The notes under the pieces are model-generated. The model saw only the letters and a program-made list of their open reading frames with translations, was not told where the DNA came from and did no database searches. Shown here one piece after another: positions 35,401-45,117 of a DNA stretch of 64,000 nt (positions within the stretch are counted from its first letter, which is position 1; each line of letters opens with the position of its first letter). The position numbers and the translations under genes were made by a program. The DNA comes from Shinella sp. XGS7 (GTDB lineage: Bacteria > Pseudomonadota > Gammaproteobacteria > Burkholderiales > Burkholderiaceae_C). The stretch covers positions 1,887,501-1,951,500 of the forward strand of contig NZ_CP084758.1 of the NCBI RefSeq assembly GCF_020535565.1, written 5' to 3'.

Positions 35401-35898
35401 ATGGACAAACTCTTGCTGCAGCAGCAGGTGCTGGCCCAGCTGGCCCAGGACCTGGCGCAGGCCGAGCAGGGTGCGCGCACGGCGCATGAAACGGCGACCC
35501 ACGAGGAGAACATCGCCGAGAACAAGTACGACACCCTGGGCCTGGAGGCGGCCTACCTGGCCACCGGCCAGGCCCGGCGGGCCGAGGCCATCCGCCAGGC
35601 CATCGGCCAGTGGCAGCAGTTCCGCCCGCGTGCGTATGACGAGGGCCAGGGCATCCAGCTCGGTGCGCTGGTGCATCTGCTGGATGCCCAGGAGGCAAGC
35701 CAGCCCGCGGAACAAGTGCTGTTCCTCGGTCCGGAGGGCGGCAGCATGAAGCTGCTGCAGAGCGACGGGCCGGCGGTGCAGGTGCTCAGCGCGGCCTCGC
35801 CCCTGGGCCAGGCCCTGCTGGGCAAGCACGAGGGGGATGAGGTGGCGATCCAGGTGGCCTCCAGGCGCCAGCGATTCGAGGTGCTGCGGGTGGCGTGA
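35401..35898 (+). CDS. Gre-domain protein (GreA/GreB C-terminal-like)
   Basis: This 165-residue protein has an N-terminal helical part rich in Gln and Ala (about 1-75) with the HETATHEENIAENKYDTLGLEAAYL pattern. A C-terminal domain follows (about 85-165) similar to the FKBP-like domain of Gre factors (QVLFLGPEGGSMKL, SPLGQALLGKHEGDEVAIQV). The conserved acidic pair at the coiled-coil tip of true GreA/GreB is not obvious, so it may bind RNA polymerase without stimulating transcript cleavage. It stands 54 bp before the GST gene in the same direction. The region before it (35286-35400) has CTCTCTCC repeats. Confidence 0.8.
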   Translation: MDKLLLQQQVLAQLAQDLAQAEQGARTAHETATHEENIAENKYDTLGLEAAYLATGQARRAEAIRQAIGQWQQFRPRAYDEGQGIQLGALVHLLDAQEASQPAEQVLFLGPEGGSMKLLQSDGPAVQVLSAASPLGQALLGKHEGDEVAIQVASRRQRFEVLRVA

Positions 35899-35951
35899 GC
35901 CCCGCGCCCGCCCTCCGCTCATTCCGTCGCCCTTGCCGCCACGCCATCGCC

Positions 35952-36668
35952 ATGAACACGTCGACACCGACACCACCCCCCGGCACCGAGCCCGCCGCGC
36001 CGCCGCTGCGGCTGCCTCGCCTCTACACCTTTCGCCGCTGCCCCTATGCCATGCGCGCGCGCATGGCCTTGCTGCAGGCTGGGCAGGCCTTCGAGGCGGT
36101 GGAGGTGAGCCTGCGCGACAAGCCGCCCAGCCTGCTGGCCCTGTCGCCCAAGGGCACGGTGCCGGTGCTGCAGCTGCCGGACGGCCGCGTGATCGACGAA
36201 AGCTGGGACATCATGCGCTGGGCCCTGCTGACGGCGGCGCCTGACGCCCAGGCCCAGGCCCAGGCCCAGTGGGCGCAGGCCCAGACGCCGGAGAACCTGG
36301 ACCTGCTGCAGCGCAATGACGGCGCCTTCAAGCGGCATCTGGACCGCTGGAAGTACCCGCAGCGCTATGTGAGCGAAGCCGGGCCGCTGCCACAGCAGCA
36401 CCGCGACCAGGCGGTGGAGCTGCTGCTGCGCCCGCTGGAGGCGCGGCTGCAGGGCGCGCCCTTTCTGGGCGGGGCCAGGCCTTGCGCCAGCGACTGGGCG
36501 CTGTTCCCCTTTGTGCGCCAGTTCGCCGCGGTGGACCCGGCCTGGTTTGCCACGCTGGGCCTGCCCGCGCTGCAGGCCTGGCTGGACGGCTGGCTGGCGT
36601 CCCCGCTGTTTGCGGCCTGCATGCACAAGCTGCCCGCGCCGGGCGTGCATCGCTTTCCGCCGCTGTGA
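35952..36668 (+). CDS. Glutathione S-transferase-family protein
   Basis: A 238-residue protein from the ATG at 35952 (MNTSTPTPPPG). The thioredoxin-like N-terminal domain (about 20-105) begins LYTFRRCPYAMRARMALLQAG, with the Cys in the position used by omega/beta-like GSTs. The VPVLQLPDGRVIDES cis-Pro/Glu-Ser motif binds glutathione. A C-terminal helical domain follows (about 110-230, WALFPFVRQFA). It probably conjugates or reduces with glutathione; the substrate is unknown. Its end faces the lipoprotein gene across a strong hairpin. Confidence 0.88.
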   Translation: MNTSTPTPPPGTEPAAPPLRLPRLYTFRRCPYAMRARMALLQAGQAFEAVEVSLRDKPPSLLALSPKGTVPVLQLPDGRVIDESWDIMRWALLTAAPDAQAQAQAQWAQAQTPENLDLLQRNDGAFKRHLDRWKYPQRYVSEAGPLPQQHRDQAVELLLRPLEARLQGAPFLGGARPCASDWALFPFVRQFAAVDPAWFATLGLPALQAWLDGWLASPLFAACMHKLPAPGVHRFPPL

Positions 36669-36685
36669 GGCAGCATCACAGGCCA

Positions 36686-36713
36686 GCCCAGCCAGCCCAT
36701 GAGCTGGCTGGGC
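36686..36713. terminator. Bidirectional hairpin between convergent genes
   Basis: CCCAGCCAGC-CCATGA-GCTGGCTGGG is a perfect 10-bp stem, extended by one more G-C pair. It lies in the 57-bp gap between the GST gene (+) and the lipoprotein gene (-). There is no T tract; it could serve as a shared terminator. Confidence 0.55.
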
Positions 36714-36725
36714 CGCCGGCAGCCC

Positions 36726-39425
36726 TCACTTCGCCGTCATGGCGCCGCTGCCGCTGAGCGCCAGCCAGCGGCCGTTGCCCACGTACTGCAGCACCACGGC
36801 GCTGCCGGCTTCGCCGCTCAGGCTGCCGCTGCTGCCCAGGCTGCTGCGGCCGTCGGCCACCACCACCAGGCTGCTGTTGCTTGCGGTCAGCAGGCGCTTG
36901 CCGTCGGTGGACAGCACGCCTTTCGTCCAGCTCGCGTTGCCCCCGCCGGTGGGTGTGGACCAGCTCCAGCCGCCGTTGAACGACCAGCTTGGGCTGCCGC
37001 TGTCAACCGTGGCGAACAGCTTCTTCCCGTCGCCGGACACGCTGACGCGGAACCACGCCCGCGAGTCGCCGCGCGCCTCCCAGCTCTGGCCGCCGTCGCT
37101 GCTCAGATACAGGTAGTCGTTCATGGGGCCGGCCAGCATGGTGCGGCCGTCGGAGGACATGGCCACGCCGCGCCAGGATTTGCTGGGGCCGCGCGCGGTC
37201 CAGCTGGCACCGCTGTTGGTCGAGACATAGAGCTGACCGTTGAAGTCGCCGGCCAGCATCACGCTGCCGTCTGCCGAGACGGCCGAGGAGTACCACTGGC
37301 GGGCCGAGTCCCGCGCGGCCCAGCTCGCGCCGGCGTCAGTCGACACGTAGAGCTGGGTGCCTGGGCCGGCGGCCAGCAGCACCTGACCGTCGGCCGACGA
37401 GGACACGGTGAACCAGTCACGATCGCTTTCGCGCGCCGTCCAGTTCAGGCCACGGTCCACCGAGGTGTAGAGCTTGCCGTTTTCCACGCTGCCGAACAGG
37501 CGGTTGCCGTCGGCCGAGCTGGCCAGGCGTGCCAGCACGGGGCTGCTGCGGTTGCTCCAGCTGAGACCGGCGTCGTCCGAGATCTGCAGAAAGGCCGCCG
37601 AGCCCTCATGGGCCACCAGGCGCATGCCATTGGCCGAGCTTGCCAGGGTGTCCACCCCGGCGGCGCTGCTCGTGTAGCCCCAGTTGACGCCTTGCGCGCC
37701 CAAGGCCGTGGCATCGATGTGCTGGCCGCTGTTCTGTGCAATGCGCCAGCCCCCGGTGCCTGCGCCGGTGACGGCGACCCGGTCACCCACGGCGGGGGCG
37801 GCCGGCAGCACGAGTTCGGCCTCGACGCTGCCGGTCACGAGGTAGCCCTTGTTGCTGGCCATGGCCGTGCTGGCGGCGCTGACCGTCTGATAGCTCAGAT
37901 CGTTGCTGCTGACGCCATGGCAGACATAGGCGGTGGCGCTCACCTCGGCGGCGTCGAGGCTGCCGTTGCCATTGGCGTCCAGGCCGCTGCTGATCTTCTT
38001 GCCGCCGGCCGGGCAGTTGCTGCTCGCGGGCTCATCCACCACGGCCAGCAGGGAGTTCTGGCCGGCGCTGCCGTTGCTGCCGTTCGAGCCATTCGCGCCG
38101 TTGGCACCATTGCACACATAGCTGCTGGCGGTGACCTCGCCGGCCTCCAGCACGCCGTTGCCATTGCTGTCCAGGCCGCTGTTGAGGCGCTTGCCGCCGT
38201 TGGCGCAGTGGGCACCGGCCGGCTCGCTCAGCACCTCCAGCAGGGAGTTGCGGCCGGCGGCGCCGGTGTTGCCGGGCGCGCCGTTGCAGACGTACTGGCT
38301 GGCGCCGGCCTCGCCCGCATCGAGCACGCCGTTGCGGTTGCTGTCCAGGCCGCTGTCGATCTTGCGTCCGCCGTGGGCGCAGTTGGCGCCGACGGGCTCA
38401 TTGCTGATGCTGGTCAGCGAGTTCAGGCCGCTGCTGCCGTGGCAGAGGTAGCTGCTCGCGTTCACCTCGGTGGGGTCGAGCAACTGGTTGCCGTTGGCGT
38501 CCAGGCCGCTGCTGAGCTTGCGGCCGCCCTGGGGGCAGTTCACGCCAGCGGGCTCGGGGCTCATGGTGAGCAGGCTGTTCATGCCGGCGCTGCCGTTGGA
38601 ACCGCTGGCGCCATGGCACAGGCGCTGGCTGCTGCTGATCTCGCTGGCGTCCAGCAACTGGTTGCCGTTCAGGTCCAGGCCGCTGTCCAGGCGCTTGCCG
38701 CCATGGCTGCAGTAGCTGCCGGCGGGCTCATCGCTGATGTTGAGCAGCAAGGCGGCCGGCGTGCCGCGGCACAGATAGCGGGTGCTGCTGATCTCGGCTG
38801 CCTCCAGCACGCCATTGCCATTGCGGTCCAGGCCGCTGGACAGGCGGTTGCCCCCTGCCGCGCAGTTCTTGCCCGCCGGCTCTTCATCCACGGCAAACAG
38901 GGCCTGCTGGCCCGCGGCGCCTTCCTTGCCATGGCAGAGGTAGGCCGTACCGAGCACCTCGTCGCTGCCCAGCACGCGGTCGCCGTTGAGGTCCAGGCCG
39001 CTGAGCACACGTGTGCCGCCCTGGGCGCAGTTGAGGCCGGCGGGCTCGGGCTTCATCTCCAGCAGGGCCTGGCGGCCCGGCGATCCCGGCGTGCCGGGCT
39101 GGCCATGGCAGATGTGCTGGACATTGCTGATCTCGTCGGCGTCCAGCACGCCATTGCCGTTGCGGTCCAGGCCGGTCTGCAGCAGCTGTCCGCCGTAGGG
39201 GCAGGGGCTGACGCTGCCCTCGGCGATGGCCTGGGTCTTGGCCAGGGCGAGACCGGTCGCGGGCTTGGGATCGGAGCCAGGCGCGGGACTGTCGTCGCTG
39301 CCCCCGCTGCCGCAGGCGCTCAGCAACAGCAAGGACAGGGTGGGGGCCAGCAGGCGGGCGGCCCAGGACGAGCGCAGCGGCCCGCACTCGAGCGGCCGGC
39401 GGCGGCGGCGGAGTTCTTGCTCCAT
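36726..39425 (-). CDS. Large lipoprotein: eight DUF7151-like repeats plus Asp-box propeller
   Basis: An 899-residue protein from the ATG at 39425. An Arg-rich N-terminus and hydrophobic helix end in lipobox LLSAC (Cys38). Residues about 60-520 hold eight repeats of 50-65 residues with the pattern EPAG-x-NC-x2-GG...SGLD-x-NGNG-x-LD-x2-E...YLCxG: two Cys plus an EF-hand-like DxNxNGxLxxxE loop each. Collagen-like Gly-X-Y links (GQPGTPGSPG, GANGANGSNG) join several repeats. Residues about 570-899 have at least five Asp-boxes (SDDAGLSW, SVDRGLNW, STDAGASW, STNSGASW, SSDGGQSW), as in BNR/sialidase-fold propellers. It is probably surface-exposed and calcium-bound. The function is unknown; it stands alone. 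Confidence 0.85.
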   Translation of the reverse strand: MEQELRRRRRPLECGPLRSSWAARLLAPTLSLLLLSACGSGGSDDSPAPGSDPKPATGLALAKTQAIAEGSVSPCPYGGQLLQTGLDRNGNGVLDADEISNVQHICHGQPGTPGSPGRQALLEMKPEPAGLNCAQGGTRVLSGLDLNGDRVLGSDEVLGTAYLCHGKEGAAGQQALFAVDEEPAGKNCAAGGNRLSSGLDRNGNGVLEAAEISSTRYLCRGTPAALLLNISDEPAGSYCSHGGKRLDSGLDLNGNQLLDASEISSSQRLCHGASGSNGSAGMNSLLTMSPEPAGVNCPQGGRKLSSGLDANGNQLLDPTEVNASSYLCHGSSGLNSLTSISNEPVGANCAHGGRKIDSGLDSNRNGVLDAGEAGASQYVCNGAPGNTGAAGRNSLLEVLSEPAGAHCANGGKRLNSGLDSNGNGVLEAGEVTASSYVCNGANGANGSNGSNGSAGQNSLLAVVDEPASSNCPAGGKKISSGLDANGNGSLDAAEVSATAYVCHGVSSNDLSYQTVSAASTAMASNKGYLVTGSVEAELVLPAAPAVGDRVAVTGAGTGGWRIAQNSGQHIDATALGAQGVNWGYTSSAAGVDTLASSANGMRLVAHEGSAAFLQISDDAGLSWSNRSSPVLARLASSADGNRLFGSVENGKLYTSVDRGLNWTARESDRDWFTVSSSADGQVLLAAGPGTQLYVSTDAGASWAARDSARQWYSSAVSADGSVMLAGDFNGQLYVSTNSGASWTARGPSKSWRGVAMSSDGRTMLAGPMNDYLYLSSDGGQSWEARGDSRAWFRVSVSGDGKKLFATVDSGSPSWSFNGGWSWSTPTGGGNASWTKGVLSTDGKRLLTASNSSLVVVADGRSSLGSSGSLSGEAGSAVVLQYVGNGRWLALSGSGAMTAK

Positions 39426-39648
39426 CGGGGATCCTCTTTCTTGGTGTTGTCGGGGGGAGAGGGCGCCGCGTCGGCCCTCCACCGGCCGCGACCCAACCTT
39501 TCAGTTTTGGGGGCTGGCGTTGAATTTGCGTTGAACGGAGGTCCAAGCGCCGTGATCGGGCCCTGCGAGAAGGTCCGCCGTGGCCCCTCATAAAATCAGG
39601 ATGTCTGCCTGCCCGCCCGCGGGCCCACTCCCTCACCGTCTCCCGCTC

Positions 39649-40293
39649 ATGCCCGCCAAATCCCCCCACAAGCCCTTTGTCATCGGTGTCGCCGGCGGCA
39701 GCGGCAGCGGCAAGTCCACCGTGACCCGCGAGGTGCTGACGGCCATCGGCGCGGAGAACGTGGCGGTGGTGATGCAGGACGACTATTACCGCGACCAGTC
39801 CCACATGGCGCCCGAAGACCGGCGCAAGCAGAACTACGACCACCCCGACGCCTTCGACTGGCCGCTGATGACCCAGCACCTGGCCGCCCTGCGCAAGGGC
39901 GAGGCGATTGAGATGCCGGTGTACGACTTTGCGGCCGACAACCGCTCCCGCGAGACCATCACCGTGAAGCCCGCGCCGGTGATCGTGGTGGAGGGCCTGT
40001 TCGCCCTCTACGACAGCAAGCTGCGCAACATGATGTCCCTGAAGATCTATGTGGACACGGCCTCGGATGTGCGCTTCATCCGCCGTCTGCAGCGCGACAT
40101 CTCGGAGCGCGGACGCAGCACCGAGTCGGTGGTGAACCAGTACATGGAAACCGTGCGCCCCATGCACAAGCAGTTCATCGAGCCGACCAAGCGCAATGCC
40201 GATGTGATCCTGCCCCACGGCGCCAACGGCCCGGCGGTGGACATCATCACCACCAAGGTGCGCAGCCTGCTGCAGGAGATGGGGCGGGGCTGA
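39649..40293 (+). CDS. udk: Uridine kinase
   Basis: The 214-residue kinase phosphorylates uridine and cytidine in pyrimidine salvage. It shows Walker A GGSGSGKST (near residues 17-25), QDDYYRD, the YDHPDAFDWPL substrate motif and VVEGLFALYD. I start it at the ATG of MPAKSPHKPFVIG; the open frame runs further but is not conserved-looking. The upstream 223 bp, divergent with the lipoprotein gene, contains CATAAAAT, a possible -10. The usual length for Udk is about 210. Confidence 0.95.
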   Translation: MPAKSPHKPFVIGVAGGSGSGKSTVTREVLTAIGAENVAVVMQDDYYRDQSHMAPEDRRKQNYDHPDAFDWPLMTQHLAALRKGEAIEMPVYDFAADNRSRETITVKPAPVIVVEGLFALYDSKLRNMMSLKIYVDTASDVRFIRRLQRDISERGRSTESVVNQYMETVRPMHKQFIEPTKRNADVILPHGANGPAVDIITTKVRSLLQEMGRG

Positions 40294-40296
40294 ACG

Positions 40297-40312
40297 CGGG
40301 CCGCGCGGCCCG
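40297..40312 (+). terminator. GC-rich palindrome after udk
   Basis: CGGGCCGCGCGGCCCG is a perfect 16-bp palindrome starting 3 bp after the udk stop. TTTTT occurs only 17 bp beyond it, so this is a weak or factor-assisted terminator at best. Confidence 0.4.
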
Positions 40313-40459
40313 GCCTTGAAACACAGGTTTTTGCGATCGCCCAAGCGCGGCCGGGCTCGGCCCGGCTTGGCCCCGCCGCGCCCGGATCGCTGCGGCACAA
40401 TAGCCGCCGCGTGCCGCCATGGGGGCGAGCCGGAGCAATCAAAGCGGATCGGAGTTGGG

Positions 40460-41134
40460 ATGTCCTCGTCCAGTGTCTTGATCATCGGCGCCTCGCGCGG
40501 CATCGGTCTGGAGTTCGTGCGGCAGTACCGCGCGGCCGGTGACCGGGTGGTGGCCACGGCGCGCAGCGAGGAGGGCCTGGCCGCCCTGCGCGCGCTGGGC
40601 GCCACGGCGCTCAAGCTGGACGTGGCCGACACTGCCAGCGCCTCGGGCCTGGCCTGGCAGATCGACGGCCACCAGTTCGATCTGGTGGTGATCAATGCCG
40701 GTGTGATCGGCTCGCGCAGCGAGGGCCTGCAGACGCCCACCGAGGCCGAGTTCGACACCGTGATGCACACCAATGTGCTGGGCCCCATGCGCGTGCTGCC
40801 CCAGCTGGCCGATGCGCTGGCGCCGGGCGCGCGCATCGCCATCCTGTCTTCGCGCATGGGCTCCATCGGCCTGCGCAGCAGCGCCGCCAGCTGGCTCTAC
40901 CGCGCCTCCAAGGCGGCGGTGAACTCGGTCATGAAGGACGCCTCCCTGGTGCTGGCCGGCCAGGCCAGCCTGTGCAGCTTCCACCCCGGCTGGGTGCGCA
41001 CCGACATGGGCGGCGCCGGCGCCGACATCGATGTGCAGACCAGCGTGGCGGGCATGCGCACCGTGCTGGGCACGCTCAAGCCCGAGCACAGCGGCAGCTT
41101 CTTCAATTACGACGGTCAGGTTCTGGCCTGGTGA
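40460..41134 (+). CDS. SDR oxidoreductase (C-factor-like)
   Basis: This 224-residue SDR has GASRGIG (about residues 9-15), INAG in place of NNAG, catalytic Ser in AILSSRMGSI and YRASK as YxxxK. The short length and the final SGSFFNYDGQVLAW are typical of the CsgA/C-factor-like group with NAD(P)H. A GGAGTTGG ribosome site precedes the ATG. It ends 43 bp before the acyl-CoA dehydrogenase gene, so the two may be co-transcribed. The substrate is unknown. Confidence 0.87.
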   Translation: MSSSSVLIIGASRGIGLEFVRQYRAAGDRVVATARSEEGLAALRALGATALKLDVADTASASGLAWQIDGHQFDLVVINAGVIGSRSEGLQTPTEAEFDTVMHTNVLGPMRVLPQLADALAPGARIAILSSRMGSIGLRSSAASWLYRASKAAVNSVMKDASLVLAGQASLCSFHPGWVRTDMGGAGADIDVQTSVAGMRTVLGTLKPEHSGSFFNYDGQVLAW

Positions 41135-41177
41135 GGCCGCCTTCCCCATCACGAGAGCGAGACGAAAGAGACCCCCG

Positions 41178-42308
41178 ATGATCCTCAGTGACGACCACCG
41201 CGCGGTGCAGGATGCCGTGCGCAGCTTTGTGCAGGACCAGATCGCGCCCAAGGCGGCCGAGTGGGACAAGAACCACCACTTCCCCGCCGCCGAGCTCAAG
41301 GGCCTGGCCGAGCTGGGCTGCTACGGCGTGGCCGTGCCCACCGAGTACGACGGGGCGGGCCTGGACTATCTGGCCCTGGCCATCATCCTGGAAGAGATAG
41401 GCGCGGGTGACGGCGCCACCTCCACCGTGGTGAGCGTCAACAACTGCCCGGTCTGCTCCATCCTGATGGCCTTCGGCAACGAGGATCAGAAGGAGCGCTT
41501 CCTCAAGCCCCTGGCGCGCGGCGAGATGCTGGGCGCCTTCTGCCTGACCGAGCCGCATGTGGGCTCGGAGGCCGGCGGGCTCAAGACCGTGGCGGTGCGC
41601 GAGGGCGATGAGTACGTGCTCAACGGCGTCAAGCAGTTCATCACCAGCGGCAAGAACGGCGATGTGGCCATCGTGATGGCCGTCACCGACAAGGCCGCGG
41701 GCAAGAAGGGCATCAGCGCCTTCCTGGTGCCCACCAAGACGCCGGGCTATGTGGTGGCCCGCGTCGAGGACAAGATGGGCCAGCACGCCAGCGACACGGC
41801 CCAGATCCTGTTCGAGAACTGCCGCATCCCGGCCGCCAACCGCCTGGGCGAGGAAGGCCAGGGCCTGAAGATCGCGCTCAGCGGCCTGGAGGGCGGGCGC
41901 ATCGGCATTGCCAGCCAGTCGGTGGGCATGGCGCGCGCCGCGTTTGAGGCCGCGCTGAAGTACAGCAAGGAGCGCGTGGCCTTTGGCGTGCCCATCTTCG
42001 AGCACCAGGTGATCCAGCACAAGCTGGCCGACATGGCCACCCAGATCGAGGCCGCGCGCCAGCTGATCTGGCATGCCGCCGCGCTCAAGGACGCCGGCCA
42101 GCCCTGCCTCAAGGAAGCGGCCATGGCCAAGCTCTTCGCCAGCGAGATGGCCGAGAAGGTCTGCTCCGCCGCCATCCAGATCCACGGCGGCTACGGCTAT
42201 GTGAGCGACTTCCCGGTGGAGCGCATCTACCGTGACGTGCGTGTGACCCAGATCTATGAGGGCACCTCCGAGGTCCAGAAGATCCTGATCGGCCGCGCCC
42301 TGGCCTGA
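41178..42308 (+). CDS. Acyl-CoA dehydrogenase (short-chain type)
   Basis: A 376-residue flavoenzyme of beta-oxidation. Family signatures are CLTEPHVGSEAGGLKT, FITSGKNGDVAIVMAV, and QIHGGYGYVSDFPVERIYRDVRVTQIYEGTSEVQK (split near 335-370), with the catalytic Glu in YEGTSEVQ typical of short/butyryl-CoA dehydrogenases. Codon use is host-like, in contrast to the related ivd gene. It should pass electrons to ETF. It precedes a diguanylate cyclase gene by 20 bp. Confidence 0.92.
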   Translation: MILSDDHRAVQDAVRSFVQDQIAPKAAEWDKNHHFPAAELKGLAELGCYGVAVPTEYDGAGLDYLALAIILEEIGAGDGATSTVVSVNNCPVCSILMAFGNEDQKERFLKPLARGEMLGAFCLTEPHVGSEAGGLKTVAVREGDEYVLNGVKQFITSGKNGDVAIVMAVTDKAAGKKGISAFLVPTKTPGYVVARVEDKMGQHASDTAQILFENCRIPAANRLGEEGQGLKIALSGLEGGRIGIASQSVGMARAAFEAALKYSKERVAFGVPIFEHQVIQHKLADMATQIEAARQLIWHAAALKDAGQPCLKEAAMAKLFASEMAEKVCSAAIQIHGGYGYVSDFPVERIYRDVRVTQIYEGTSEVQKILIGRALA

Positions 42309-42328
42309 GCTTGGGCTAAGCTGCGCGC

Positions 42329-43423
42329 ATGGACGCCGCCGCCGCCCCGCTCGAAGCCGAAAACCAGCGCCTGCGCCAGCAGCTGCAGGCCCTGCTGCAG
42401 GAGGCGCGCGCCAATGAGGAGAAGATGCGCCGCTTCGAGCGGCTGGAGCATCGCCTGATCGGTGCGGCCTCGCTGCAGGAGCTGCTGCAGGTGCTGCTGC
42501 GCGACTACCGCCAGGTCTTTGCCCTGGACGAGGTCAGCCTGGCCCTGGTGGACGGCGAGCGCGAGCTGGCGCGGCTGCTGGACGCGGGCCGCCCGGCCGG
42601 GCTCTTTCTGCTGCCCGATGCCGCCGCGCTGCAGCGCCTGTACGGTGAGGCCGATTCGCCCCAGCTGGGCCCCTTCCAGCCGGCGCGCCATGGCGAGCTC
42701 TTCGGCCAGGGCCTGGCCTCGGTGGCCCTGCTGCCCATACGCCGCCAGGGCCGGCTGATCGCCAGCCTGCATTTCGGTAGCCTGGACGCCCAGCGCTACA
42801 CGGCCGACGCCGGCACCCAGCTGCTGCAGCGCCTGGCGGGCATCCTGGGCGTGTGCCTGGAGAGCGCGCTCAACCAGGAGCGGCTCAAGCTGGCCGGCCT
42901 CACCGATGCGCTCACCGGCGTGCACAACCGCCGCTATTTCGAGCACCGCTGCCTGATCGAGATCGCGCAGGCGCGGCGCCACCGCCATCCCCTGGCCTGC
43001 CTGTTCCTGGACCTCGACAGTTTCAAGTCCGTCAACGACCGCTACGGCCATGCCGCGGGCGACGCCGTGCTGCGCGCCGTGGGCCAGAGCATCCAGGGCC
43101 AGCTGCGCGCGGGCGACACCATCGCACGCTGGGGCGGCGAGGAATTCGTGGCCCTGCTGCCCCAGGCGGCCCCGGCCCAGGCGCGCGAGATTGCCGAGCG
43201 CATCCGCAGCCGCATCGCCGCCCAGGCGGTGCAGGCCCATCCGGCGGGTACGGCCGACGCGGCGCCCATCCCGGTCACCATCTCCATCGGTCTTTCTCTG
43301 CTGGGGCAGGACATCGCCGGGCGCGAGCCCGCCCAGCTGGCCCAGGGCCTGCTGGCTGAGGCCGATCAGGCGCTCTACCGCGCCAAGCACGAAGGCCGCA
43401 ACCGGGTGGTGAGCGCGAGCTGA
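42329..43423 (+). CDS. Diguanylate cyclase with DUF484/GAF-like sensor
   Basis: A 364-residue soluble protein. A short coiled coil (about 5-35) leads into a GAF-like DUF484 region (about 40-185; RLEHRLIGAASLQELLQVLL...). A GGDEF domain (about 195-360) has the active signature RWGGEEFVALLP and the LTGVHNRRYFEHR start. No I-site RxxD is evident just before GGEEF. It makes cyclic di-GMP from GTP in response to an unknown cytoplasmic signal. It may be co-transcribed with the acyl-CoA dehydrogenase. Confidence 0.9.
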   Translation: MDAAAAPLEAENQRLRQQLQALLQEARANEEKMRRFERLEHRLIGAASLQELLQVLLRDYRQVFALDEVSLALVDGERELARLLDAGRPAGLFLLPDAAALQRLYGEADSPQLGPFQPARHGELFGQGLASVALLPIRRQGRLIASLHFGSLDAQRYTADAGTQLLQRLAGILGVCLESALNQERLKLAGLTDALTGVHNRRYFEHRCLIEIAQARRHRHPLACLFLDLDSFKSVNDRYGHAAGDAVLRAVGQSIQGQLRAGDTIARWGGEEFVALLPQAAPAQAREIAERIRSRIAAQAVQAHPAGTADAAPIPVTISIGLSLLGQDIAGREPAQLAQGLLAEADQALYRAKHEGRNRVVSAS

Positions 43424-43440
43424 GACGCGGACCTGGCCCT

Positions 43441-43585
43441 AGCAGGCTGTTGAAAAACGTAGCGAGGAAGGCCAGCTGCTAGGCGCCCGGAGCGCAGGAA
43501 CCGGAACGTACTTCCTGTACGTGAGGATTCCGAGCACCGCGCAACGACGCAGATGGTCGCCGCAGTAGTTTTTCAACAGCCTGCT
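43441..43585. mobile_element. MITE-like element with 18-bp perfect terminal inverted repeats
   Basis: AGCAGGCTGTTGAAAAAC at 43441-43458 is repeated as an exact inverted copy at 43568-43585. The GGCTGTTGAAAAA ends resemble the termini of IS1182-type elements. Inside, GGAACCGGAACGTAC and GTACGTGAGGATTCC around TTCCT form a further imperfect stem. At 145 bp it has no coding capacity and would need a transposase in trans. No clean target duplication is visible. It lies between the cyclase and fumC, so it could also act as a transcription stop. Confidence 0.75.
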
Positions 43586-43589
43586 GAGG

Positions 43590-43667
43590 CTAGACCTGGC
43601 CCAGCAGCAGCAGGGCCGCGCCCAGCAAGGTGATCAGCAGGCCCAGGCCGCGGCGCAGGCGCCGCAT
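43590..43667 (-). CDS. Possible 25-residue membrane peptide
   Basis: An ATG at 43667 begins MRRLRRGLGLLITLLGAALL, with five charged N-terminal residues and one hydrophobic helix, 32 bp after the fumC stop on the same strand. A GGGTGAG 12 bp upstream could be a ribosome site. The stop codon lies 4 bp from the MITE-like element, so the end may have been altered. Chance in GC-rich DNA cannot be excluded. Confidence 0.3.
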   Translation of the reverse strand: MRRLRRGLGLLITLLGAALLLLGQV

Positions 43668-43699
43668 CCGGCCCAGCTCACCCCGGGGTGTGCCCTGTT

Positions 43700-45094
<1,395 letters not shown>

Positions 45095-45117
45095 GGACGT
45101 TTCTCCTGTGGCGTGCT

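Noticed and set aside
37920-39200. Regularly spaced DNA repeats that might be taken for a CRISPR or satellite array
   Set aside because: They are codon-level repeats of the eight Cys/EF-hand-like protein modules, imperfect and in frame.
43439-43593. CTAG at both flanks of the MITE-like element as a target duplication
   Set aside because: The left CTAG overlaps the terminal repeat and the right one lies 4 bp outside the element, so they are not a proper flanking pair.
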